DNA of 44,892 bases from Ruminococcus sp. (GCA_021200415.1 JAJQGO010000045.1:1-44892), one strand, 5' to 3'. Counted from the stretch's first letter, positions 30,101 through 38,575 are shown. Translations and numbers: made by a program. The notes: generated by a model not told the origin, from the letters alone.

Positions 30101-33100
30101 TGCAAATGTAATAAAATTATTCGAGGACGGTAAACTTGTAGACACTCATAAAGATAATAAAGTTGCAGAAAGAAAACACACAAACATTAAATCAAGAAAA
30201 ATTATAAATTCTCCATTCCAAGTTAACGGAGAAAAGTATAATGCTAAAATCACTGTTAAAGAGAGCGTTCAGACCGGTAATAAAATATACTCTATTGAAC
30301 TTTTAGAAATAGAAAAGCCAGAAGGTATCTTAAACCGGCCATTGACTAAACAACAGTCCCGCTCCGCTGCCGCTCAAACGCAGGAAGCAGAGAAACCTAC
30401 CGTTGACGCATCTACTTTTGCAAACAATCCTGAAGCTTTAATAAATCAGGTTATAAATGTGTTTAATGAGGACGAACTTGACGCAGAAATTGCCAAAGCA
30501 AAAGCTGAAATGAGCAAGCTGTCTGCCAATCCCATGTTTAACCCTGTACTAATGAAGTCTCTGTTTAAAATCGGCGGCATCTATCTGCAAAAAGGAATTA
30601 ACAAATTCGCTGCATGGGCGCAAAACATGGTTAACGTTATGGGTGAAAATGTTCGGCCGTTCCTGCCGTCAGTATGGGCATCGCTAAAGAAATATCCCGA
30701 AAATCAGAAATTCAATGATGAGACAATGAGTGCCATAATGGAATATGTGGGCTACCGCGTAGACCAAGGGCAAGGCTTATCTGCTATCAAACGTGAATTT
30801 TCTGATGAGTACGGAGACGAATACCTTAACTATGTCGATGCTGTTTATGAGGGCGTAAAAAATTATCCTTTCAAAGAAACTGCCGATGTTGTAGAATCCA
30901 AAGTAGAGAAATCTGAAAAACAGGAGGATAAACAAAACGGCGAGCCGACAAGAGAAGTACAACGACAGACTGCAAGAACTGATAGCGAATTTGCTGGAAC
31001 GAGATCCGATTCCGGACGAAGCGACGCGGCTGGAAGCATATCAGCATCGGAGACGGAAGGAAATGCTGGCAAAAGGAACTTAGATTCCGTTGAATCAGCA
31101 AAGGTGGCTTTTTTAGCGCCGGCAAAAACACGCGCCAACGCTTATTTGGAGAAGGACGGCAAGGTATATCAGAACGACAATGGGAATATGGTAGAACTAC
31201 CACAAGCCCAGCAAAAGAAAGCCCTGGCTTATGTCGGGTTGCGTGATGTTACCAAAGAAATATTAGCGGCACAGATTGACGCTAAAACTACAGAAGATAG
31301 CCTGAGAACCATGCGGGATAAACTCAATAAAGTTTACGATGCTTTCGTGGCAAAGTATGGGTATCTGAACGACAATAAAAACGTCAAAGTTTTATCTGCC
31401 GACCCTGATTATGGCGTAATAGCTGCCATCGAAAATTACAAATATGATAAGAAAACCAAAAAGGCTACAGTATCAAAGCGCGACATCTTCAAGAAGCGTG
31501 TAGTAAACGCCATTGTGCAGATCAACAAAGCCGATTCCTCGTCGGACGCATCGGCATTGGCTTTGTCTTTGGCGAATACTGGTGCGGTGAACATAGACTA
31601 TATGGCGCAGTTGTTGGATAAGAAGCCACAGGAAGTAATAGACAGTCTGGACGGAATGATTTATGAAAACCCTGAGACACACTCATATGAAACGGCTGAC
31701 GAATACTTATCCGGCAACGTGCGCGAGAAACTGGAGTATGCAAGAGAAGCGGCGAAACAGGATAAAGCTTACGAGAAAAACGTAAGAGAGCTGGAGAAGG
31801 TACAGCCCAAGGATTTAGTGCCTGAAAAAGCAGTCAACTACGCAAAAAAACGCCGTACGGAAATTAACGACGAGTTAGGTATCGGCAAGGAAAACAACGC
31901 CCCACAATTTAGCGTTGCTGCTGACGATGAAGTAATGCAGCGTACTCTTGACGAGTTGGATGCCGAAGTAAGAGAAGCATTCCCCAACGCTGAGACTGTA
32001 GAGCGTGACGGGAACGACAGTGTTATTACTATGCCAAACGGCAATACGATTAGGGTAAACATTGAAGATGAAATCATCTTGAATGAATCCGGGCACAGAG
32101 CGCATAATCTTAAAGCGAACGAATATGGCGTAGCAGAAGGTTCATGGAGAAAGCTAGATAAAGCAGGTATCGACGGCGTACTTTCTTTAGCTAAGAGAGG
32201 ACACAAGGGAGCTGCTTTCCATGAAGCATTACACGCTGCTATGGACTTAGTGCTGACCGCCAGAGAAAAGGCAGCACTGATAAAACATTTCTCCAAGATT
32301 GCTAAAGAACAAGGCATAGATGTTGACGAAGCAATAACCGAAGGTTACAGGGCATGGGTATTAACACGGCAAAATGGCAGAGGTGCTGCCTTCGGAAAGC
32401 TATATCAAAAGATGCAGGATTTCTGGTACAAAATGAAGTCCCTGCTGACCGGAGTAGAAAACGCACATAATGTTATGCGCAAGATTGCATCCGGGGAAGT
32501 ATGGGAGCGAAGCGGCGGCTTGAATTATGAGAGTGAAGCTTTGCGCAGTATCCGTTATTCTGTCGTAAAGACTGACAAGAGCAACACGTCAAACCAAGGA
32601 AGCAATGCCGATCCGGATGTTGCGGCGCTGCGAAAAAAATATAAGGATAAACTTGATAAGGCTTATGCGCGGAATACTTCAAACAGCGAAATTGCCGAGA
32701 TTATGAACAAGTACCAGGAGGAACTCGCCAAACTTTACGAGCAAAAGAACATTGACCACAAGCAGGCAGCTAAGATACGTGCGGCAGAGCTGCGACAGCT
32801 GCGTAAGGCGTTCAAGGACGGCGACATTGACAGCTACAGAATTGGCGATACTATCGTTACTCGTGACGAAGAAGGCCACGAGGTTGTCGAGGATATAACC
32901 GACAACATGGCAGACAGAACCTATGTAAACCGTCGGCGCGATGGCAAAGAGTTTGCTAACGCAACGCAGAAGATTGACGATACCATTCATTCTACCGAGC
33001 GCAAAGGGCGTGCACAGAAAGCAAAAGATTTTGTCAAAAATCTGTATGAAAACTTTTACCGCAACTGGGTAGATAAGTATACTGACCTTGGTATATTCGA

Positions 33101-35516
33101 TAAAGCTGTTGCCGAAGCTGGCGTAGAGGTAGAAGATTGGAATACAATCCGCAACCAAACGCAGTACATTACTAATAATGTAAGCGGTAAAGTAAGAGCA
33201 TTGATTAACGGCAACGAGGAAAGCCTGAAAGTATTAAGCCGGCAGTATGGAATTACCTTTGATAAATCATTCGGTATGATTATGGACGACTTATACAAAG
33301 CAGCATCAAGTATGAGCGATTTCCTGAGTACAAACTTCCCAAATGTCGCAGACAATAAAGAAGCTGCCCAAAGAACATTAAACGCTTACTTAGTCGCTAA
33401 CCGTCAGCTTGAAGGTGAGAAAAACCACAAGCTGGCATACAACGAGGAAGTAGCGAAATGGAAACTGGACGGCGGCAAAGGCGCAAAGCCTGAATATCAG
33501 GAATATAAATTTGAGGGCGGCATGACAAGAATTGAATGTCAGGAAGTTATTAACGCTGCGCCGGAAGCAGTAAAGAAAGCCGCAATAGAATATTATGAAC
33601 TTAACCATAAACTACTGGACATTATGATTAAAACGCAGACCATGTCCGCGGAGCTTGCGGCACATCTGAAAGAGAAGTGGACAAAGTATTGCCCGATGAT
33701 GCGTGATTTTGGCGATACAGAAGCTGTGGACGCTTTTGTGAATGCCATGCGTCCGGGCGGTAAAGGTATTGCTAATGTATCCATGCCGATAAAGAACGCA
33801 AGGAGCGAAGGCTCTACCCGCGATATTTTAAACCCGCTGGAAATGACCGTGAAATCAATAGCCAACATTGTTTCTCGCGGCGAACGCAACAAGGCAGGCT
33901 TGCTGCTGGTAGACAGGGCAGAAGAAAGCGGGCTGGAAAACTTCGTAAAGCGCGTAAAGGGCAATAGCAGCGACGCTAAGAACTGCATCTTTACGGTTAT
34001 GCGGAACGGCAAAAAGGTAGCGTACCAAACTACGCCTGAACTTTTCCCGGCGGTTACGATGGGCTTTGAACCCAGTATTAAATTGCAATGGGCAATGCTG
34101 ACTACTCCGGCTAAGCTCCTACGCGCAGGGGCAACAACTTCACCGTCGTTTATCATCCGCAATCTTCTGCGAGATACTATTTTTGCGGCTATTAGCAGCA
34201 AGAACGGCTTTATTCCGCTTGTGGATAGTGTGAGAGGCGCATATGCCTTTGCACATAACGCCCAGCGCAGAGTGGAGTTTGAGAACAGCGGCGTAATTAA
34301 TTCCGCGTTTTACGGGGATATTGAAAGTATTGCTAACGCACTTGATGAGATGGCAGGGGGCAAATTTAACCCGTACAATCCGATTGATATTATCAAAGCG
34401 GCGTTCAGAATGTTTGAAAAAGGCAGCAACTTTATTGAAGCGGCTACCCGTATGGGTGAGTTCATCAAGGCAAGGGAGCAAAACAAGAGTATAGAACAGG
34501 CAGCGCATGAAGCGATCGAGGTTACGCTGAACTTTAACCGTAGCGGAATTGAAGGGCAACAGGTGAATAAGATTGTACCTTTCTTTAATGCCTGCATTCA
34601 AGGCGGCGATAAGATGTATCGCTTGTTTAGGGACGACCCGGTAGGAACAGCTTTGAAAGTCAGTACTTATATCGTTATGCCGTCATTGATTTTATGGGCT
34701 TATAACCATGATAAGGACTGGTGGAAAGAGGTTGACCCGCGTATACACGCTACCAGCTGGATTTTACCGGGCGGTATCCGTATACCAAAACCGCAGGAAG
34801 CCGGCTATCTGTTTGGCACAGGCGTAGAATCAATATTGAGTGCAGCTTATGAGCAAGACCCTAAAGCAATGGACGCATGGGCTGACGCAGTTAAAGATGC
34901 TTTAGTACCAAGCTTTTTGCCGACTGCTTTTCTGCCGTTATTGGAATGGAATGCAAATTATTCTTTCTTCCTCAATAGACAAGTAGTAAATCAGGCACAG
35001 CAAAAGCTTCCTGATGCTATGCAATATGGCAATTACACTTCCGAAATGTCCAAGTATATCGGCAAGCAAACTGATTTATCGCCGCTCAAAATTGATAACC
35101 TTATCCGCAGCATATTCGGCACAATGGGTATGGCAGTATGGCAGGCACCGGATTTATTTGCTGCCGAAAAGCAGAACCTGCCGCAGAAGAAGCTTTTGGA
35201 AATGGCTGTAGTCCGGGATTTTATTATTAATGATATGAATAAAAACCGTACTATGACAGAGTTTTACGAGTTAAAAGCCGCTGTCGAAAAGCAGCATAGG
35301 GCTTACGGCAAGACGGGCAGCCCAAAGAAAGAAGTGCAGGGCGTTAACGCGGCGGCGCGGCTGATTTCCAAAAACCGCATGGAGATAAGGGATATAACCA
35401 ACAATTCAAAGCTGAACCCTATGCGCAAGAGGGAACTGATAGACAAGAAAGAGCAAGAAGCAAAACGGATCGCGCAGGCCTGCCTAAAGAAATACGGCAA
35501 GTATTTTGATTATTAA
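27177..35516 (+). CDS. Giant polyvalent ejection protein (2779 aa)
   Basis: This virion protein is likely injected into the host with the DNA. An N-terminal Ala/Gly-rich membrane-active part spans residues about 40-380, and Gln/Ala low complexity lies at about 455-510. Residues about 910-1050 (GYFIAENANDVKQALKPFIG ... KNGYNHKEHMTAAANVIKLF) resemble phage polyvalent nuclease-like domains of the PBECR/EndoU class. Residues 1682-1686 are HEALH, a zinc-peptidase motif within AAFHEALHAAMDLVL. Residues about 2300-2510 (SPSFIIRNLLRDTIFAAISS ... VTLNFNRSG ... VPFFNACIQG) match the large-polyvalent-protein-associated domain often found in such giants. The 8.3-kb frame is intact. It replaces a tape measure in this podovirus-like layout. 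Confidence 0.85.
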   Translation: MALDENFWNEVAARQAQQQAAAQQWAAQQQEQDDDSSAIVRGFISGAAGVVEGQAQLGNLMGIGDGELANYLQGVGQRNARKKEYTIGDMIPFASDYWTNSEGMGYDVANLLGSSAALMGETAAATTGLGAIGGALGLGSAAAITEAAGAGGKALSAGGKAIRAAGNSAARGASYASQAVNAVTKGMANSARKYGMNKFANALEGPFGQMYALNVLKTPAEVASEMGNAGGDALAEGADIDEAKKRALIVGAIQTPLLALSNTLESSNLGRLFAKEAGEEVAKKAGKEGFKKILETITVAGLQNAWEEGMQQSSQEYAAGNQSLTGVVNPFSWSEDARQQAAVGGVGGLVLGGGNAALGRIVGRKNTNGNNNSNAANAEAGVNTNGNAAGGNGSVDFMNEQVESARDYLDNAYANAYNEKDKEVIGAAADSDDPTVILNTAKRYGWAGIPINTEEAQEVQRKAQAQAQAQAQAQALELAEAQAAQQAQWQQQAQQGIAQEPVVGNAPEAQRQQAAIDAVNNKIAEMNGNNATEQNPVPAVAGNNNIGQQPRSRAAQNLPAVNTATASPAAKTGGAESMQINARQKALAKQLAQIDDKKKFVSSDGKINTTELRNSLPLKRFLNKTPDAVIIGRAALAGDKNATTQFGKYSFSKQAAILDAIQNGLGNYQLTDEDRVQMAEYDAAARKRAVTVLRDRIVKATYINKMPQAERTRLRSLAQNGSEAQLKAVARSLGISIPAQLNTLDQTRAQATPIEVQAPAQAESKQTAASVEPVAQQVQAAQEQQASIASAVPAENTTLATAETTAPKKSAKKSTKKKAENKKAPAKKVMETEKEVGDNGKKDKESNNFGLDKRRVSESEKAAADNAQQETQNASQDQKAEEVKSKGKPAEEENKKAPALAEDNLEKSKEGYFIAENANDVKQALKPFIGQPITNKDGNIIATYDSRGINKLISSAAVEKSVKNGYNHKEHMTAAANVIKLFEDGKLVDTHKDNKVAERKHTNIKSRKIINSPFQVNGEKYNAKITVKESVQTGNKIYSIELLEIEKPEGILNRPLTKQQSRSAAAQTQEAEKPTVDASTFANNPEALINQVINVFNEDELDAEIAKAKAEMSKLSANPMFNPVLMKSLFKIGGIYLQKGINKFAAWAQNMVNVMGENVRPFLPSVWASLKKYPENQKFNDETMSAIMEYVGYRVDQGQGLSAIKREFSDEYGDEYLNYVDAVYEGVKNYPFKETADVVESKVEKSEKQEDKQNGEPTREVQRQTARTDSEFAGTRSDSGRSDAAGSISASETEGNAGKRNLDSVESAKVAFLAPAKTRANAYLEKDGKVYQNDNGNMVELPQAQQKKALAYVGLRDVTKEILAAQIDAKTTEDSLRTMRDKLNKVYDAFVAKYGYLNDNKNVKVLSADPDYGVIAAIENYKYDKKTKKATVSKRDIFKKRVVNAIVQINKADSSSDASALALSLANTGAVNIDYMAQLLDKKPQEVIDSLDGMIYENPETHSYETADEYLSGNVREKLEYAREAAKQDKAYEKNVRELEKVQPKDLVPEKAVNYAKKRRTEINDELGIGKENNAPQFSVAADDEVMQRTLDELDAEVREAFPNAETVERDGNDSVITMPNGNTIRVNIEDEIILNESGHRAHNLKANEYGVAEGSWRKLDKAGIDGVLSLAKRGHKGAAFHEALHAAMDLVLTAREKAALIKHFSKIAKEQGIDVDEAITEGYRAWVLTRQNGRGAAFGKLYQKMQDFWYKMKSLLTGVENAHNVMRKIASGEVWERSGGLNYESEALRSIRYSVVKTDKSNTSNQGSNADPDVAALRKKYKDKLDKAYARNTSNSEIAEIMNKYQEELAKLYEQKNIDHKQAAKIRAAELRQLRKAFKDGDIDSYRIGDTIVTRDEEGHEVVEDITDNMADRTYVNRRRDGKEFANATQKIDDTIHSTERKGRAQKAKDFVKNLYENFYRNWVDKYTDLGIFDKAVAEAGVEVEDWNTIRNQTQYITNNVSGKVRALINGNEESLKVLSRQYGITFDKSFGMIMDDLYKAASSMSDFLSTNFPNVADNKEAAQRTLNAYLVANRQLEGEKNHKLAYNEEVAKWKLDGGKGAKPEYQEYKFEGGMTRIECQEVINAAPEAVKKAAIEYYELNHKLLDIMIKTQTMSAELAAHLKEKWTKYCPMMRDFGDTEAVDAFVNAMRPGGKGIANVSMPIKNARSEGSTRDILNPLEMTVKSIANIVSRGERNKAGLLLVDRAEESGLENFVKRVKGNSSDAKNCIFTVMRNGKKVAYQTTPELFPAVTMGFEPSIKLQWAMLTTPAKLLRAGATTSPSFIIRNLLRDTIFAAISSKNGFIPLVDSVRGAYAFAHNAQRRVEFENSGVINSAFYGDIESIANALDEMAGGKFNPYNPIDIIKAAFRMFEKGSNFIEAATRMGEFIKAREQNKSIEQAAHEAIEVTLNFNRSGIEGQQVNKIVPFFNACIQGGDKMYRLFRDDPVGTALKVSTYIVMPSLILWAYNHDKDWWKEVDPRIHATSWILPGGIRIPKPQEAGYLFGTGVESILSAAYEQDPKAMDAWADAVKDALVPSFLPTAFLPLLEWNANYSFFLNRQVVNQAQQKLPDAMQYGNYTSEMSKYIGKQTDLSPLKIDNLIRSIFGTMGMAVWQAPDLFAAEKQNLPQKKLLEMAVVRDFIINDMNKNRTMTEFYELKAAVEKQHRAYGKTGSPKKEVQGVNAAARLISKNRMEIRDITNNSKLNPMRKRELIDKKEQEAKRIAQACLKKYGKYFDY

Positions 35517-35580
35517 AACTGTCAGGAGGGCTACTAACCGCGGAGCAACTAAAATATATATTAGTATGGAGGTGCAGAAG

Positions 35581-35916
35581 TTGGAACATTTTTTTTGGAA
35601 CATACTTTTAAGCCTGTTGTCATTGACTTGCGGCTGGCTGGGAGCGAGGTTTAAGCAGAACAAAGAAGAAGAAACCGCCTTAAAAGACGGCGTTTGCGCG
35701 CTGCTGAAATATGAAATCGTCAAAATCTGTATCCGTAGTGAACTGCACGAGATGATAAGCTATTCGGACAGTGAAGCGCTTATGGCGTTATACAATGCGC
35801 TGAAAGTGCTGGACGATAAGGACGGCAGCGCGCTTGAAATGGTAAACAAGGCGAAGAAGTACCGGCTGGTTACTAGTTTGCACATCAACAAGATGGAGGA
35901 AGCGGACGATGAGTAA
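35581..35916 (+). CDS. Holin-like small membrane protein
   Basis: The 111-residue protein has one N-terminal membrane segment (FFWNILLSLLSLTCGWLG) and a charged helical cytoplasmic tail. I chose TTG at 35581, 6 bases after GGAGGTG; an ATG at 35566 overlaps that site. It overlaps the next small membrane protein gene by 8 bp and precedes the lysin, so it is a holin or antiholin candidate. Confidence 0.6.
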   Translation: MEHFFWNILLSLLSLTCGWLGARFKQNKEEETALKDGVCALLKYEIVKICIRSELHEMISYSDSEALMALYNALKVLDDKDGSALEMVNKAKKYRLVTSLHINKMEEADDE

Positions 35917-36178
35917 ATTTACAGAGATGCTAAAGGAAGATGGCGTGTATAGCCTTACGCGCGTACTGCCGACTATAGGCTATTTAGTGTTCCTGCTGGT
36001 GTCGCTGGGGCTGGCTATATTCGGCAAGAGCTGGGGGAACTACGGCGAGTTTGCCGTGGCGACGGGCGGCGCGATAATCGTGCAGCTGGGCAATAAGTAT
36101 ATTAACAGCAAGTACAACACCACGCCGGGCGAGGCGGGAAAAATTATCGGGAGAAAAGGGGAGAATTTAAAATGTTAG
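35909..36178 (+). CDS. Holin (putative)
   Basis: The 89-residue protein has two membrane segments (LPTIGYLVFLLVSLGLAIFG and the GEFAVATGGAIIVQLG stretch), a short periplasmic or cytoplasmic loop and a basic C terminus. Size, two segments and location directly before the lysin fit a class II holin. It overlaps the upstream membrane protein gene by 8 bp and the lysin by 7 bp. Confidence 0.75.
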   Translation: MSKFTEMLKEDGVYSLTRVLPTIGYLVFLLVSLGLAIFGKSWGNYGEFAVATGGAIIVQLGNKYINSKYNTTPGEAGKIIGRKGENLKC

Positions 36179-36807
36179 GCGATTTATCTAAAGCATACGA
36201 GAGCAACGGTGACCCCGGCTGCATATCTACAGGCTACGGCGACGCGGGCGGCAAGAGCTATGGCATGTATCAGCTATCCAGCGTGATGGGCGTGGTTCAT
36301 GCGTATATCAACTGGCTGCGTGAAAATGGGTACTGGTTCGCCGACAATCTGGCAGAATATCCCGTCGGCAGTCTGGCGTTTGACGATACATGGAAATATC
36401 TGGCCAACAGCGGCAACAGGGCGGACTTTGAAAAGAGCCAGCACGAATATATAAAAACGATGTATTATGACCGCGCGGTAAGCTATCTTAAAGGCGCGAT
36501 GTATGACGTGGACAAGCACAGCGACGCGATGAAGAATGTTATTTGGAGTCGGGCGGTGCAGTACGGCGCGGGAAATATAGTCGAGATGTTCGAGTGCGCC
36601 GCGCTATCCATCGGCTACCCTAACCTGTCCTACGTCGACGCGAAAAGCTTTGACGCCGACATGATACGGGCGGTGTATCTGAACGTTTGCAGTACGCCGG
36701 AATGGACGAACGGCAGCCCGGATTTAAGGCCAGGGCTGTATAATCGTTTTCGCAATGAGTGCGCGGACGCGCTGGACATGTTACGCGCGGAGGGCATAGA
36801 AGTTTAA
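36172..36807 (+). CDS. Endolysin
   Basis: The 211-residue protein starts LSKAYESNGDPGCISTGYGD and continues AGGKSYGMYQLSS. The catalytic-looking E in YESNG and the G-SYGMYQLS block are typical of lysozyme-like phage lysins of this class. There is no signal peptide, so it depends on a holin. It has no cell-wall-binding repeat, which fits a diderm host with thin peptidoglycan. The gene overlaps the holin. Confidence 0.8.
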   Translation: MLGDLSKAYESNGDPGCISTGYGDAGGKSYGMYQLSSVMGVVHAYINWLRENGYWFADNLAEYPVGSLAFDDTWKYLANSGNRADFEKSQHEYIKTMYYDRAVSYLKGAMYDVDKHSDAMKNVIWSRAVQYGAGNIVEMFECAALSIGYPNLSYVDAKSFDADMIRAVYLNVCSTPEWTNGSPDLRPGLYNRFRNECADALDMLRAEGIEV

Positions 36808-36871
36808 TTTGATGTGTACGCAAATGTGTTCACATATAAAATTTATAAACATGCTGAAAGGAGATTTTATC

Positions 36872-37132
36872 ATGGCAGAAGAAACTAAAAATGAAGTCGT
36901 AGAGGAAACCACAGACGCAGCTGCTGAAGCTGTGGAAACTGAAACCGCCGAGGAAGAAGCAGTGAAAAACACCATAGTCAAGAAAACTAAAACCACAACT
37001 ACCACGACCGTTACCACCTACGGAAACGAGACCGTGACCGTAAGCAACGGCCTGACCGTCAAGCAAGCCCTGCTGATTGGGCTGGCAGTTGGTTTAGTAG
37101 TCGGCTTCCTCTTGAAAGCCTGCGTATTCTAA
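36872..37132 (+). CDS. Acidic protein with C-terminal membrane anchor
   Basis: The 86-residue protein has an acidic N-terminal half (EETKNEVVEETTDAAAEAVE), a Thr-rich linker with seven Thr in a row, and a C-terminal hydrophobic segment ALLIGLAVGLVVGFLLKACV. It is a tail-anchored membrane protein located in the lysis module. It may assist lysis. AAAGGAG precedes the ATG. I cannot name a family. Confidence 0.65.
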   Translation: MAEETKNEVVEETTDAAAEAVETETAEEEAVKNTIVKKTKTTTTTTVTTYGNETVTVSNGLTVKQALLIGLAVGLVVGFLLKACVF

Positions 37133-37160
37133 AATTGTCAAAATTAGCTTATAAAATCTA

Positions 37161-37253
37161 TGCACTGTAAGCCCGTATGAGCCGTTTTAAAATAGTAGCG
37201 TGAGTGTTTCCTTGCGTCGCTGTTAAAAATTGCTCTACGGGCTTTTAAGTGCA
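37161..37253 (+). ncRNA. Candidate structured RNA in the lysis module
   Basis: A 93-nt segment folds into stacked nested helices: TGCAC/GTGCA (37161-37165 with 37249-37253), AAGCCCGTA/TACGGGCTT (37169-37177 with 37236-37244), GAGC/GCTC (37079+100 to 37182 with 37232-37235), TTTTAA/TTAAAA (37185-37190 with 37223-37228) and AGCG/CGCT (37197-37200 with 37218-37221). No U tract follows. It lies between the tail-anchored protein and the spanin genes and ends about 50 bases before the spanin start codons, so it could be a leader element or a free RNA. The family is not recognised. Confidence 0.45.
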
Positions 37254-37305
37254 CGTGAGGGGCATATCTATACACAACGGACATTTGTTGCAAGAGGTGG
37301 TGGAG

Positions 37306-37653
37306 ATGTGTGACACGACTAAGAAAATTCTTATCACGATTGCTGTTTTGCTGGTTGTTGCTGGGTGTTATTACTGCTTCCGCAGCCGAGAAAACATATC
37401 AGATAACGGAGACAGAGCTGACACAGTTGGAGTACAACTTGAACAAGCTGGAGCAGCTCAACAAGCAATCACAAGCGGACTTGCTGACGCTGAAAGAGCG
37501 GCTGGCGAAATCGCAGGAGAAATCAATAACGCTGCAAGGACAGTTGACCGACTTGAAACAAGCCAACGAAACGCAGGAGAGCTTATTGCAGACTGCCAAC
37601 AAATCCTTGCAGAAATACGTCGAAGAGGAAACACGGACGCGCAGAAGAATTAA
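37306..37653 (+). CDS. Spanin-like lipoprotein (outer spanin candidate)
   Basis: The 115-residue protein starts MCDTTKKILITIAVLLVVAG followed by Cys, which gives a lipobox-like LVVAGC; alternatively this is a plain membrane anchor. The rest is a helical Ala/Glu/Arg-rich rod (GLADAERAAGEIAGEINNAA) ending in a hydrophilic tail. A GGAG site precedes the ATG. It is almost wholly overlapped by another frame starting 4 bases later that encodes the partner spanin-like protein. Such overlap is known for Rz/Rz1 pairs. A spanin pair implies a host with an outer membrane. Confidence 0.65.
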   Translation: MCDTTKKILITIAVLLVVAGCYYCFRSRENISDNGDRADTVGVQLEQAGAAQQAITSGLADAERAAGEIAGEINNAARTVDRLETSQRNAGELIADCQQILAEIRRRGNTDAQKN

Positions 37654-37717
37654 ACGCCAGCGAAATATTGCGTGGACTATAGCTGGCTGCCTTGTTGTTT
37701 ATGCGGCAGCTAAATGA
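37310..37717 (+). CDS. Spanin-like coiled-coil membrane protein, nested in the other spanin frame
   Basis: The 135-residue protein starts with GTG at 37310, 4 bases after the partner's ATG. It has an N-terminal hydrophobic segment (FLSRLLFCWLLLGVITASA) with a possible signal-peptidase site at ASA-AE, a long coiled coil (LTQLEYNLNKLEQLNKQSQA ... LQGQLTDLKQANETQESLLQ) and a C-terminal membrane segment (NIAWTIAGCLVVYAAA). Two anchors joined by a coiled coil suit a protein that spans the periplasm. The frame is +1 relative to the overlapping gene. Both frames remain open for about 340 bp and both give sensible proteins. Confidence 0.7.
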   Translation: MTRLRKFLSRLLFCWLLLGVITASAAEKTYQITETELTQLEYNLNKLEQLNKQSQADLLTLKERLAKSQEKSITLQGQLTDLKQANETQESLLQTANKSLQKYVEEETRTRRRIKRQRNIAWTIAGCLVVYAAAK

Positions 37718-37750
37718 TATAATAAAAAGAAAAAATCAGGCGGTGTTATT

Positions 37751-38051
37751 ATGGATAACAAAGAAGATAAAATTATAGAAGAAAGAATACCTGCCGGGGT
37801 AGTAACTATGCTTTTAACCGGTTATCTTGAAACCAACAAAAGATTAACCCGGGCATTGGTGATTGCTATAGTTGCCCTCTTGTGTTCGTGGGGGGGGATT
37901 TTTGTATTATCTTTCTCAGTACGAGGTTAATGTTTCTAATTATGGCTCTTTTGAGAATAGCCATGTAAATACGAGTACAGGGCAACAGGCAGATACCATG
38001 AATAATTATTTCCAAGGGGAAGGAAGTAGAGTAAATGAGAATAAAAAGTGA
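37751..38051 (+). CDS. Small membrane protein, frameshifted at a G8 run
   Basis: The frame from ATG 37751 (MDNKEDKIIEERIPAGVVTM) includes a membrane segment (LVIAIVALLCSWGG) and stops at 37930, giving 59 residues. With seven instead of eight G at 37890-37897, translation would continue as FLYYLSQYEVNVSNYGSFEN to the TGA at 38049-38051, a typical end for this small phage membrane protein (about 99 residues). So the eight-G tract is either a sequencing error, a real mutation or a slippage site. Function is unknown; it is in the lysis region. The full product would overlap the next ORF by 17 bp. Confidence 0.6.
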
Positions 38052-38181
38052 TGGCGCACTAACTGTTGTGCGCAAAACTAAAAAGGATAGCACAGCGAGA
38101 GGTACGATGTCTAAGAACAATCTGCATGAAGCTGTCAAAAAAGGGCATAACAATATTGTGCTTAGTCAGAATGCGAAATAA
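38035..38181 (+). CDS. Small basic protein, unknown function
   Basis: A 48-residue frame with AAGGAAG upstream starts MRIKSDGALTVVRKTKKDST and ends VLSQNAK. It overlaps the end of the full-length form of the previous gene by 17 bp, which supports the idea that the longer frame is the original one. It is basic and hydrophilic and no motif is recognised. Confidence 0.5.
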   Translation: MRIKSDGALTVVRKTKKDSTARGTMSKNNLHEAVKKGHNNIVLSQNAK

Positions 38182-38196
38182 GGTACAGGTGATATT

Positions 38197-38439
38197 GTGA
38201 ATATCATGCTTAAATGCGCCCGCGATTGGCTGATCCAGTCGTCGAGGCGCTCTTTTTATGAGATTGTCCATGAAGCGAAGCTAACGCCGAGACAAATGGA
38301 GATTATAGAAATGCGCTTTGTGAAAGGTCTTATGAATTATCAAATAGCTATGCAGCTAAATGTTTCTACCCCGACAGTGGAAAGAGAAATAAGCACGGCA
38401 TATGCAGCCATAAACAGAATACTGCTTAAAGATATGTAA
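38197..38439 (+). CDS. Small sigma-70 region 4 / helix-turn-helix regulator
   Basis: The 80-residue protein contains LTPRQMEIIEMRFVKGLMNY followed by QIAMQLNVSTPTVEREISTA, a helix-turn-helix of the sigma region 4 / LuxR type. The start is GTG with AGGTGA upstream. It lies after the lysis genes and is followed by a strong terminator. It could act as a transcription factor for late or small late genes. Confidence 0.7.
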   Translation: MNIMLKCARDWLIQSSRRSFYEIVHEAKLTPRQMEIIEMRFVKGLMNYQIAMQLNVSTPTVEREISTAYAAINRILLKDM

Positions 38440-38453
38440 TATAATGTTATTGC

Positions 38454-38483
38454 GCCCCGGCTTTGGCCGGGGCTTATTTTTTT
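38454..38483 (+). terminator. Strong intrinsic terminator
   Basis: An 8-bp GC stem GCCCCGGC / GCCGGGGC with TTTG loop is followed by TTATTTTTTT. It closes the lysis and regulator operon. Confidence 0.92.
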
Positions 38484-38575
38484 GCCCTGATGATGGTTTT
38501 AAGATATAAAGCTGGTGGCACTGTAATGGTTTACAAGGGCTGTAGTTTGAGAAAATATAGTTGAGGTGATAGGTC

